Source: JAZDLC01 sp043802345 (GTDB taxonomy: Bacteria; Planctomycetota; B15-G4; JADJEK01). From it: DNA of 18,139 nucleotides. Position 1 is the first letter of the stretch. Each line of letters opens with the position of its first letter. The DNA is taken from NCBI GenBank assembly GCA_043802345.1, contig JAZDLC010000285.1, forward strand, positions 1 to 18,139, read 5' to 3'. Below are positions 8,787-15,279 of the stretch, in pieces. Below the pieces are notes generated by a model that was not told where the DNA came from, searched no databases, and worked only from the letters and a program-made list of their open reading frames with translations. A program made the position numbers and the translations under genes.

Positions 8787-9998
8787 GTGCACAGAATCAC
8801 CGTCTTCGTTCCGGCCGTCCTGGCGATCCTCTCGATCGCGCCCGCTCCGGCGCAGAATCTCACGCCACAGCAGAAGATCAGCTACCTGCAGGTAGCCACA
8901 ACCGCAGCGAGAGAGCAACTCGAAGCTGGCGCGACCGACCAGGCCAGGCTCTGCCAACTCGCCGTTCTCACGCCTCTTCAGGGACTGCTTCCCGCGAGGC
9001 AGCAGGAGCCAGTGAAAGGGCTCATCGACGACTACATGAAGGTCCAGGGGAAGGCGTGGCAGGGCGCCCCGAGCCAACTCACCCAGCAGGGGCTCGGCGC
9101 CTTCCTCGATTTCTTCGAGAAGAACAAACCCCGCCTGATGGCGTTGACGAAGGCGTTCAACCTCGAGCAGGGCTCACTTCCAAACGGCACGCAGGAGTAT
9201 TACCGGTGCATCGCGGACGTCCTGGCACAACGCAAGCAGGCGTACGAACTGGCGGGCCAGTGGGCCATGGCCGCCCCGCGGCCGGAACTGCTGCTCGCTC
9301 AGGACGTCTTCATGCACCTGTTTGGGAAGGACATCCCGAAGGCTCTGTATCACATCACGTTCGGACCCGCCACCGCCGCCGGCCATGCGCAGCAGAGAGT
9401 GCTTCCGGAAAACGTAGAGATGATCGAAGCCGCCCTGCGCACAGCCGCCAACTCAGAGGATCACCGGGTGATCTACGAGCAGTTGACCCGCGCAAAGGAG
9501 GCTGTCACGATCATCGAGACAGTCGAGGCCGCCCTGCGAGGTGAGGTCGACGTCTCCGGGTTGACCGCAAGGGTCCCGCAGCTCAAGCAGCAGATGATCG
9601 CGCTCCAGGAGAAGGCCGACCGGCTGTTCGACCAGATGGTCGACGAGAATCGGATGCCCGGTCACATGACCTGGAGGGGAGGCGACGCCGAGGAAGCCGA
9701 ACTCCGCGCCCAGATCGAGGCCTCGTGGAACTCACTCTTCCCGCGAGAGAGGGTCTTGACGATCCACTTCCGGTCGAGCGACTTCGCGACGCGCTGGGAG
9801 AGCGGGTGGGAGGGGGACACGCTGTACTCCTCCCTTTTCGGGTACATCCTGGTGGCTGTTGCGGCGGAACAGCCGGATGGGAAGTGCCGGGTGTTCCTGA
9901 AGTTCTTCCGGCGGCCGTCGAATCAGGACGGGAGTTGGAGTGAATTGGAGATGCACTCGACGGAGAGCAGTTATCTGATGTGCAAGGAGAACCTGTAG
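8787..9998 (+). CDS. Secreted protein of unknown function
   Basis: 403 residues, family not recognised. The N-terminus is a clear signal peptide: a short basic start, a hydrophobic core 'VFVPAVLAILSIA' and a probable cleavage after 'APAPA'. The mature protein is mostly helical and Gln/Glu/Ala-rich for about 280 residues, then has a short beta-rich end with 'RVLTIHFRSSDFATRWESG' and a Cys near the C-terminus. No catalytic motif or lipobox is evident. The GTG start has AGGAAGGGAA at a suitable distance (8771-8780). It follows the kinase by 91 nt on the same strand with no obvious terminator between them, so it may be co-transcribed and act outside the membrane alongside the outer domains of the kinase or sigma fusion (inference). 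It is followed convergently by the GH106-like gene. Confidence 0.75.
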   Translation: MHRITVFVPAVLAILSIAPAPAQNLTPQQKISYLQVATTAAREQLEAGATDQARLCQLAVLTPLQGLLPARQQEPVKGLIDDYMKVQGKAWQGAPSQLTQQGLGAFLDFFEKNKPRLMALTKAFNLEQGSLPNGTQEYYRCIADVLAQRKQAYELAGQWAMAAPRPELLLAQDVFMHLFGKDIPKALYHITFGPATAAGHAQQRVLPENVEMIEAALRTAANSEDHRVIYEQLTRAKEAVTIIETVEAALRGEVDVSGLTARVPQLKQQMIALQEKADRLFDQMVDENRMPGHMTWRGGDAEEAELRAQIEASWNSLFPRERVLTIHFRSSDFATRWESGWEGDTLYSSLFGYILVAVAAEQPDGKCRVFLKFFRRPSNQDGSWSELEMHSTESSYLMCKENL

Positions 9999-10021
9999 GA
10001 CGAACCCACAGGCTTCGCCCT

Positions 10022-10112
10022 CCGTGCCCGTCTGGTCCTTACCCACAAGTCTGGCCGAGTCGTACTCGAATCGTGGAAGGCCGACCCGTCTGGAGGGCAC
10101 GGGCACGGGCAC
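10022..10112 (+). repeat. Hexamer-armed dispersed repeat, copy A (GGGCAC version)
   Basis: The right end is a perfect triple tandem of GGGCAC at 10095-10112, ending 6 nt before the stop codon of the GH106-like gene. The left end is its inverted counterpart CCGTGCCCGT (10022-10031). Between them is a core, GTACTCGAATCGTGG followed by AAGGCCGACC (10062-10086). A 21-nt part of this core (10066-10086) recurs exactly at 12432-12452, where the right arm is made of TACGAG hexamers instead. The copy fills the gap between two convergent genes. It could be a transcribed hairpin, a bidirectional terminator without U-run, or a non-autonomous mobile repeat; the sequence alone does not decide. Confidence 0.7.
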
Positions 10113-10118
10113 GAAAGG

Positions 10119-12035
10119 CTACGGCTGGTACGTGATATCCACGAACCTCACCTGTCCGGCCGCATCGATCTCGAGCAGCAGCGATTGCCCCGGCTCGAAC
10201 TTGAGATCGACCTTGCGGCTCTTGCCGCCGACCGAGATGACGACCGGCATCTCCACCAGACCAGCACTCTGCGCCTGCCCGAGGGTCAGGGGCAGATGCA
10301 GGTCCTTCGCGCTGGGATGCGCGAAGAAGATCGTGTACATCTCGCCGTCGGTCCTGCACCAGTGGTCGGGGAGGTTTTCGCCCGCGACCAGGGGGGGCCT
10401 CGCGGCGACAGCCGCGAAGCGGGAGGAGACCGCGGGGAGTGATGCCAGCTCATCCAGCCGGCTGGCGAAGTCGGCGGACTTGTTGCGGCCGGCCTCGCCC
10501 GGCCTCTTCTTCAGGCAGACCGGAAGGCCTTTCTTGGCGAGATCGAGAATGGTGTCGAGCGCTCCGCTGTCGAGGTCGGTCACGTCGACGTAGAGCGAGG
10601 TGAATCGGGCGTCGCCGCAATTCAGCACTCCGTCGACAAGCTCCGCCTCTTCCAGGAAGCGTTGGTTGACCCAGAGCGGGCGGTGGCCGGACAGCTCCTC
10701 CGCGAACCGGACGTACCGCAACTCGTAGGCGCCCCAGGCCCACGGGAACTGGAGTTCCTCCGGGTACTCGCCGGCGATCCACGCATCCTCGAGCGGCAGG
10801 TAGACCGCGACATCCGACCAGGTCCGGCCTCGCTGCATGAACCCGGAGACCTTCTCGAGGTAGCGATTGAACTCCTTCAAGTCCTTGGCGAGAGCGCCGC
10901 TCTCGCCGACATGGACCGTGGCGTAGAACCGATTGCCGTCCGATCCTCTGGAATTGAACGGCATGCCGTGCCAGATGATCTGGTTCACGCCGTTCGCGAA
11001 CAGGGCGTCCGCCACCAGCTTGAGGTCCGCGGTCTGCTCCTCTCCGAGATGTTTCCCGGGAAAGCCGTACAGGCAGGTGAACGTCTCCGAGGTGACCAGC
11101 GGCCTCCCGGCAAGGAGCGCCGCCGACGCGGGAATCGTGGAGAACGGCGGCTCGAACAGCATCGCTTCGCTCTCGGGCACGTCGGCCGCGGCGTAGGCCG
11201 TGAGCAGATCGGTCGGCGAACCCGAGCACTGCACTCTCGAAAAGGCGCCGAGTGCGTGGCAGGTCTCCGTGAACGGCCGGTAGAAGTTGTCGATGACCGT
11301 CTCCGAGACCAGCTTCATGTAGTCGTACCGCTCCCCGGCATGATCCTCGTCATACAGTTGTTCCATGCTGGGCCGGATGTCGTACCCGTACCGCTGCTCG
11401 AACGCCTCCCCGAACTCCTCCGTCCAGATTCGTTTCGTCTCAACTTCCCAGGAATCACAGAACAGCCCCGACCGGGAGCCCTGGAGAGCGTCCTTCAGGC
11501 CCGCGCCCATGACGCTCGCGTACCGCTCGAACGCCTCCTTGTCCATGTGGTTGACCACGTTGCCGATGACCGGGTGCGTCCAGGAGAGCCGCAGATCCTG
11601 CTTGAACTCGGGATCACCGAAAACCCGGGTGCGGTCCGCGTCCGTCACGAACGTCCCGCCAAAAGGCCAGAGGGTGCCGAAGGTGAAGTCGCAATCCAGC
11701 TCGAGCCGGTCGGCGGTCTGCTTCGCGTGGGCCACGGCCTCGCGCCACTTTGGGCAAAGCCACTCGAACCGCTTCGCCTCCGGGTCCCGCCCCTCCGGGT
11801 AGATGAAGGCGATCTCCACGCCGCCGAAGTTGTTCTCCGCCAGCCACTCGAGCTGGTGCTCGACATCCTCCTTCTGGATCTCCGAGGCGAACCACCACCA
11901 GCGGGTGAGCGGCTTCGACGAGCGATAGAAGGGCTCGTTGGCCCGGTCCTCGCTCTGGAACAAGGCACAGCCGGCCGGGGCGAGCGACGCCAGCAGCAGG
12001 CAGATGACCCAGACAGGACCCTTCGAATTCTTCAT
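10119..12035 (-). CDS. GH106-like (alpha-L-rhamnosidase-type) secreted glycoside hydrolase, lipoprotein
   Basis: 638 residues. The signal sequence ends at Cys23 in 'LAPAGC', an imperfect but likely lipobox, so the protein is probably membrane-anchored outside the cytoplasm. The start of the mature domain, 'TRWWWFASEI...LEWLAENNFGGVEI' (44-75), matches the conserved opening of GH106-type proteins. Other family-like stretches are 'GLFCDSWEVET' (190-200), 'LVTSETFT' (~313-320) and 'GVNQIIWHGMPFN' (~349-361). GH106 enzymes are usually well over 800 residues, and the typical C-terminal beta-sandwich ending is absent here, so this is a short variant and its substrate is uncertain. The ATG at 12035 has a purine-rich leader (GGAGACGGAGCG). 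The enzyme probably acts on plant- or algal-type polysaccharides together with the DUF2961 protein encoded upstream on the same strand. Catalytic residues were not assigned. Confidence 0.75.
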   Translation of the reverse strand: MKNSKGPVWVICLLLASLAPAGCALFQSEDRANEPFYRSSKPLTRWWWFASEIQKEDVEHQLEWLAENNFGGVEIAFIYPEGRDPEAKRFEWLCPKWREAVAHAKQTADRLELDCDFTFGTLWPFGGTFVTDADRTRVFGDPEFKQDLRLSWTHPVIGNVVNHMDKEAFERYASVMGAGLKDALQGSRSGLFCDSWEVETKRIWTEEFGEAFEQRYGYDIRPSMEQLYDEDHAGERYDYMKLVSETVIDNFYRPFTETCHALGAFSRVQCSGSPTDLLTAYAAADVPESEAMLFEPPFSTIPASAALLAGRPLVTSETFTCLYGFPGKHLGEEQTADLKLVADALFANGVNQIIWHGMPFNSRGSDGNRFYATVHVGESGALAKDLKEFNRYLEKVSGFMQRGRTWSDVAVYLPLEDAWIAGEYPEELQFPWAWGAYELRYVRFAEELSGHRPLWVNQRFLEEAELVDGVLNCGDARFTSLYVDVTDLDSGALDTILDLAKKGLPVCLKKRPGEAGRNKSADFASRLDELASLPAVSSRFAAVAARPPLVAGENLPDHWCRTDGEMYTIFFAHPSAKDLHLPLTLGQAQSAGLVEMPVVISVGGKSRKVDLKFEPGQSLLLEIDAAGQVRFVDITYQP

Positions 12036-12068
12036 CGCTCCGTCTCCGTCCCACTCTCGCGTGGAAGT

Positions 12069-12224
12069 CTCGTCCTCGTACTCGTACTCAGTCCGCAGGA
12101 ACGGTACTCGTACTCGAGCCGGAATCCGTCAACCTCTTGCCCACGAAACCGGGGCAAAACCAGACAGCTCACGATTCGAGTACGAGTACCGCCGCTGCGC
12201 GGCTGAGTACGAGTACGAGTACGA
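12069..12224 (-). repeat. Hexamer-armed dispersed repeat, copy B, a long near-perfect hairpin
   Basis: Tandem CTCGTA hexamers on the left (12074-12089 and 12104-12118) face tandem TACGAG hexamers on the right (12176-12190 and 12205-12224). The outer arms 12076-12091 and 12203-12218 are perfect 16-bp complements. The inner arms 12103-12117 and 12176-12190 are perfect 15-bp complements. The segments between them (12092-12102 and 12191-12202) are partly complementary and GC-rich. The loop is about 57 nt. Read on the minus strand, the unit has the order array, ACTCGAATCGTG, spacer, CTCGAGTACGAGTACC, array, as in copy C, so B and C are inverted relative to each other. Confidence 0.8.
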
Positions 12225-12415
12225 AACGTCCCCTTCGCGTGCTTCATCGTGACCTCAAGGGCACCGAGCGCCCGACAACGGTGGAGGCGGAGGATTTGCT
12301 GCACAGCCTGCAGGACGAGTGACTCCCGGCATCGCGTTCCGGCGGCCGAGGTGATCGAGTCCAGGGAAGACCGAGAGAAACCCGCCACAGAGAAACCGAT
12401 GGCAAGCCTCCGACG

Positions 12416-12500
12416 CGATTCGTACTCGTAATCGAATCGTGGAAGGCCGACCTGCGTGGGAGGGCTCGAGTACGAGTACCGCTGCGCTGAGTACGAGTAA
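12416..12500 (+). repeat. Hexamer-armed dispersed repeat, copy C
   Basis: The order is: left array CGTACTCGTA (12421-12430), the core AATCGTGGAAGGCCGACC (12435-12452) shared exactly with copy A, then the right end CTCGAGTACGAGTACCGC (12465-12482), and a second array GAGTACGAGTAA (12489-12500). The right end closely matches the right end of copy B read on the minus strand. Compared with copy B, the loop is shorter and the arms are less perfect. Confidence 0.75.
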
Positions 12501-12534
12501 GAACAGCGCATGCCCGAACATCCATCCATCGATC

Positions 12535-12798
12535 CTACAGATGACACGACTCGTTCACCGGGTGTGTATGTTCCGGCTGCCAGGTCGAGCTGAGGCGCGC
12601 GTTCGGGTGGAACACGAGCTCATGGATCACGCCGGGCATCGACTGTTTCGTCAGCTCGAGTTGCTCGACGTCCGCGGACTCGAACACGACATCGATCTCC
12701 TGGTACCGCCAGACCTCGACGTAGTAGTAGTACCCGATCACCTGCCGCTGGAACCGGAACAGTGGGCTGTCCGAGACCTTCTAAAACGGCTTCAACAT
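12535..12798 (-). pseudogene. Small unrecognised ORF interrupted by an in-frame TAG after five codons
   Basis: An ATG at 12798 has GGGAG 6 nt upstream and reads M-L-K-P-F, then TAG (12781-12783). The same frame stays open for 81 codons to a TAG at 12535. The post-stop protein begins 'KVSDSPLFRFQRQ', contains a run of four Tyr (GYYYYVEVW) and ends in 'VNESCHL'. It has a sensible, non-repetitive composition unlike shadow frames. I do not recognise the family. TAG is a normal terminator of several genes in this window, so a CAG-to-TAG or similar nonsense mutation is the simplest reading. A shorter gene starting at the GTG at 12741 is also possible. It lies downstream of the DUF2961 gene on the same strand. 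Confidence 0.4.
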
Positions 12799-12828
12799 CG
12801 AGCGCTCCCGTTTCGGTTCTGGAGCCCG

Positions 12829-12854
12829 CCGGCCGCCCTGGTGTGAACGGCCGG
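12829..12854 (-). terminator. GC-rich hairpin after the DUF2961 gene, possible terminator
   Basis: CCGGCCG and CGGCCGG form a perfect 7-bp stem with a 12-nt loop, 47 nt beyond the stop codon of the DUF2961 gene. No T-run follows on the minus strand, so factor-independent termination is doubtful. Confidence 0.25.
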
Positions 12855-12900
12855 ACGGACTCCTCCTGGGCACGCGTTTGCTCGGCCCGAAGCGGGGACT

Positions 12901-14997
12901 CTACCTTTTCTGGATCCAGATGAAATCGATCCCGATCCGGGAGTTCGGATTGCCCCGGTTGACCAGGATCAGCTCGTGCTGGCCCGCGGGCAGTTCCTGG
13001 GCAGGGGTACTCACCCGCCGCAGGTTCGTGCGGCCCGGCTCCCTCAGGTCGACCTCGGCCAGGGAAACCTCCTTCGGCTGGCCGTCCTCCCCCGGAACCC
13101 TGAGGAGAAGCTCGAAGCTTCCTCCCCCACCGGTCTTTTCGACGCAGAGGTCGACCGAGTACTTGCCGGCTTCCTCGATCGGAACGACGAAGCTCAGGGA
13201 CTCCCCTTTGCTCCCGGGCCGCCACACGCAGAGCCTTCCCGCGGAGTAGAGGGCCCCCTCGTCCCGTTCGAGAGTCGCGCCCTCGGTCAACAGCACCGTC
13301 TCCGGTTCGTGGAAGACCGAATTCCGCGCCCCCCAGCCCGACTCCGGAATCCAGCCGGTCTTCAGGGCCAGCGGCCGCAGGTCGGCGTCCGAGATCGGCA
13401 GGTGGTCGTCGATCGTCATCGGCCGGGCGTAGTGCCAGGCCATGCGCGCGTAGCTCATCCCCGGCGTGCGCATGTGGGTGTACAGCTCCATGTAGAAGGC
13501 GATCCGCTCGGCGAACGGGAGCGAATCGAGCACGTGCCAGCGGAAGTTGGTCACGAAGCCGCGGTTGCCGGGTCCGTCGTTGCGCGGCTGGCCGCAGTAG
13601 GCCCACAGGAAGATATCCGGGATCGACCAGGCGTAGTTGTAATAGTCCTCGGATCCCGTGCCGAAGATCCCCGGGCGCGTCTCGTCGTCGACGAAGACCT
13701 TCTCGTCACCCTCGCCCCACCAGCTACCGTACGGCGTCGGGACGTTGTTCGGGTTCAGGATGAAGCTGGCGGTGCCGACGTAGCGCCCCTTCCCCTGGGC
13801 AACGAGAAACGGCAGATCCTGTACGTGGGCGGGATCGCCGGTGATGTCGTGGTCGACGCGCCAGCGGGCTCGCAGGTGCATCGAGCGCTCCGCGTCCCAG
13901 TCCCAGGCCATCGGCAGGGCCGCGCCGCTCACCGTGACCTGCTGCGCGCCGCGGTTCTCGACCGCGATCACCAGCGAGTCGCGATACGGCATGCAGAAGC
14001 GGCAGGTCATGCTGCCGTCGAGTTCGACCGTAAACGGCACCGAGTCGAACGGATTGATGCCTGGAGCGGCGCCAAAGAAATCGCCCAACGGCGATTCGAC
14101 CTGGCCCCAGTACTGGCCATCGCAATGGATCGAGAGCACTGTCTGGCGCAGCGCGCGATCAATGTCGCTCGCGCGCACCCTGAGCCGCAGCATCTCGAGA
14201 GCGCCGGGGCCACCCTCGAGCTTCAGGAGGTCGCGCCGCTCCCCGGGAGGCAGCGTGGCGAGCAGCTCGTGCGTTTTCGACGCGGCCGTCTGGTACCGCC
14301 AGTTCTTCGACGGCTCGCGCAGCACCTTCGAAACCGCTTCGACATCCGCCGCGTAGGTCTTCAGATCGCCCGGCGCGAAGGTCTTGACGCGCGCACCCTT
14401 CTCGTAGAGCCGCACCTGCACCTCGTAGAAGTGGATCCTGTCGAGCGGGCCGGTCCACTCGATGCGGCAGCGCTTCGCAAATGGGATCGGGCAGTAGGCG
14501 GCGTTCTGCTGGTTGAACGCCCCGTCAAAGAGCGCCTCGTCGATTCCGAGCTCGCGCGCGTAGACGTTGTACGGCCGGCGCAGGAAATCGTCCGCGGAGC
14601 CGTCGAAGACCGGCTCGCTGGCGCCGTCGAGGATCATCTTCATCGTGCCCTCGATCGCCGCCGTCCAGACGCGAACCACCGCTCCGGGACCCTCGACATC
14701 GCAGATCAGATACTTGCCGATCCCCTCCGCGTCAGGCTCCTTCAGCACCGCCTCGAAGTTCGGAATCTCCTCGCCGCCAAAGCCGTCGGAGTTTCCAAAC
14801 CAGTTCGGCCCCCCCGGCAGCGAGCTGCGCCGGTCGTACGACGAGAACTGAACCGTATGGAAGAACGGATCGGGCAGGTCGGCCAGGCGCGCCATGTCGA
14901 TCATCTCGCGCACCAGCGAGCCGGTGGTGATCTCGGATGCGTTCTGGGGCTCGGCCGGAAGGGCGAGGGCGAAGAGGAGGGCGAATGTAGCGGTCAT
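12901..14997 (-). CDS. DUF2961 (GH172-type) secreted protein with C-terminal sugar-binding-like domain
   Basis: 698 residues. A short signal peptide (about residues 1-16) is followed by the family opening 'FSSYDRRS...PGGPNWFGNSDGFG' (51-74) and 'CDVEGPGAVVRVW' (99-111). The central block has 'WWGEGDEK' (426-433) and 'IFGTGSEDYY' (444-453). Glu429 and Glu450 are 21 residues apart, which as I recall is the spacing of the two catalytic glutamates of the founding GH172 enzyme, so an active hydrolase is plausible. Residues ~600-698 form a separate beta-rich module ending in 'GIDFIWIQKR', like the carbohydrate-binding ends of other secreted sugar enzymes. GH172 members act on fructofuranose or arabinofuranose glycans; the substrate here is unknown. 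AGAGGT lies 4 nt before the ATG. The GH106-like gene lies downstream on the same strand. Confidence 0.87.
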   Translation of the reverse strand: MTATFALLFALALPAEPQNASEITTGSLVREMIDMARLADLPDPFFHTVQFSSYDRRSSLPGGPNWFGNSDGFGGEEIPNFEAVLKEPDAEGIGKYLICDVEGPGAVVRVWTAAIEGTMKMILDGASEPVFDGSADDFLRRPYNVYARELGIDEALFDGAFNQQNAAYCPIPFAKRCRIEWTGPLDRIHFYEVQVRLYEKGARVKTFAPGDLKTYAADVEAVSKVLREPSKNWRYQTAASKTHELLATLPPGERRDLLKLEGGPGALEMLRLRVRASDIDRALRQTVLSIHCDGQYWGQVESPLGDFFGAAPGINPFDSVPFTVELDGSMTCRFCMPYRDSLVIAVENRGAQQVTVSGAALPMAWDWDAERSMHLRARWRVDHDITGDPAHVQDLPFLVAQGKGRYVGTASFILNPNNVPTPYGSWWGEGDEKVFVDDETRPGIFGTGSEDYYNYAWSIPDIFLWAYCGQPRNDGPGNRGFVTNFRWHVLDSLPFAERIAFYMELYTHMRTPGMSYARMAWHYARPMTIDDHLPISDADLRPLALKTGWIPESGWGARNSVFHEPETVLLTEGATLERDEGALYSAGRLCVWRPGSKGESLSFVVPIEEAGKYSVDLCVEKTGGGGSFELLLRVPGEDGQPKEVSLAEVDLREPGRTNLRRVSTPAQELPAGQHELILVNRGNPNSRIGIDFIWIQKR

Positions 14998-14999
14998 CG

Positions 15000-15279
15000 G
15001 TACCTCTGGTATTGAGATGCGAAGTCGTTCCCGCTGGATTCTATGCAGTTCTCCTCACGTTTTGGATCGATTCCCGCTGCAAAGAAGGCATGGATTGAGT
15101 GCGCATTGCTGATCCATATTTGAACTCAGGAGAACGACTCGAATCGATCCGCGAATACGTCGGACTGCGCAAGCCCGAAGCAACGGCTCTGGCTCTCGTA
15201 CTCGTACTCGAGTTGACTTCTCCCCTGGTGGCTGTGGTCAAACTCCTTCCAGGTGTTCGTGGAGGGCGAGGACAGCTAG
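15000..15279. other. Gap between divergent DUF2961 gene and adhesin pseudogene
   Basis: This 280-nt gap holds no credible gene. A 10-nt inverted pair, GGATCGATTC (15064-15073) and GAATCGATCC (15141-15150), is separated by 67 nt. A hexamer array lies at 15193-15212. After a TGA at 15214-15216 the frame of the pseudogene is open for 20 codons (ending 'SFQVFVEGEDS') up to a TAG at 15277-15279. This could be a remnant of the lost 5' coding region. Confidence 0.5.
15193..15212 (+). repeat. Partial hexamer array of the dispersed repeat family
   Basis: CTCTCGTACTCGTACTCGAG matches the left-arm arrays of the repeats at 12069-12500. No complementary right arm follows. The array sits only a few bases before the point where the truncated pseudogene frame opens, suggesting the repeat end coincides with a breakpoint. 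Confidence 0.55.

Larger units (their letters stand above)
12036..12534. other. Non-coding interval built around two hairpin repeats
   Basis: I see no credible gene in this ~500-nt gap. Apparent open frames here translate the hexamer arrays into low-complexity alternating residues (for example Tyr-Glu or Ser-Thr) and have no conserved appearance. The interval holds two repeat units (12069-12224 and 12416-12500). About 190 nt between them shows nothing recognisable. Confidence 0.6.

Noticed and set aside
12069..12500. CRISPR array
   Set aside because: The repeated units are hexamers arranged as inverted arms with no regular unique spacers of constant length, and no cas genes are present.
12032..12547. 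Minus-strand open frame with alternating Tyr-Ser and Tyr-Glu stretches
   Set aside because: It is a translation of the CTCGTA/TACGAG hexamer arrays; any multiple-of-three repeat gives such frames, and the same DNA is also open in other frames.
10662..15015. Long + strand open frames of 514 and 679 codons opposite the GH106-like and DUF2961 genes
   Set aside because: They are codon-bias shadows; the minus-strand frames have signal sequences, ribosome sites and family motifs.
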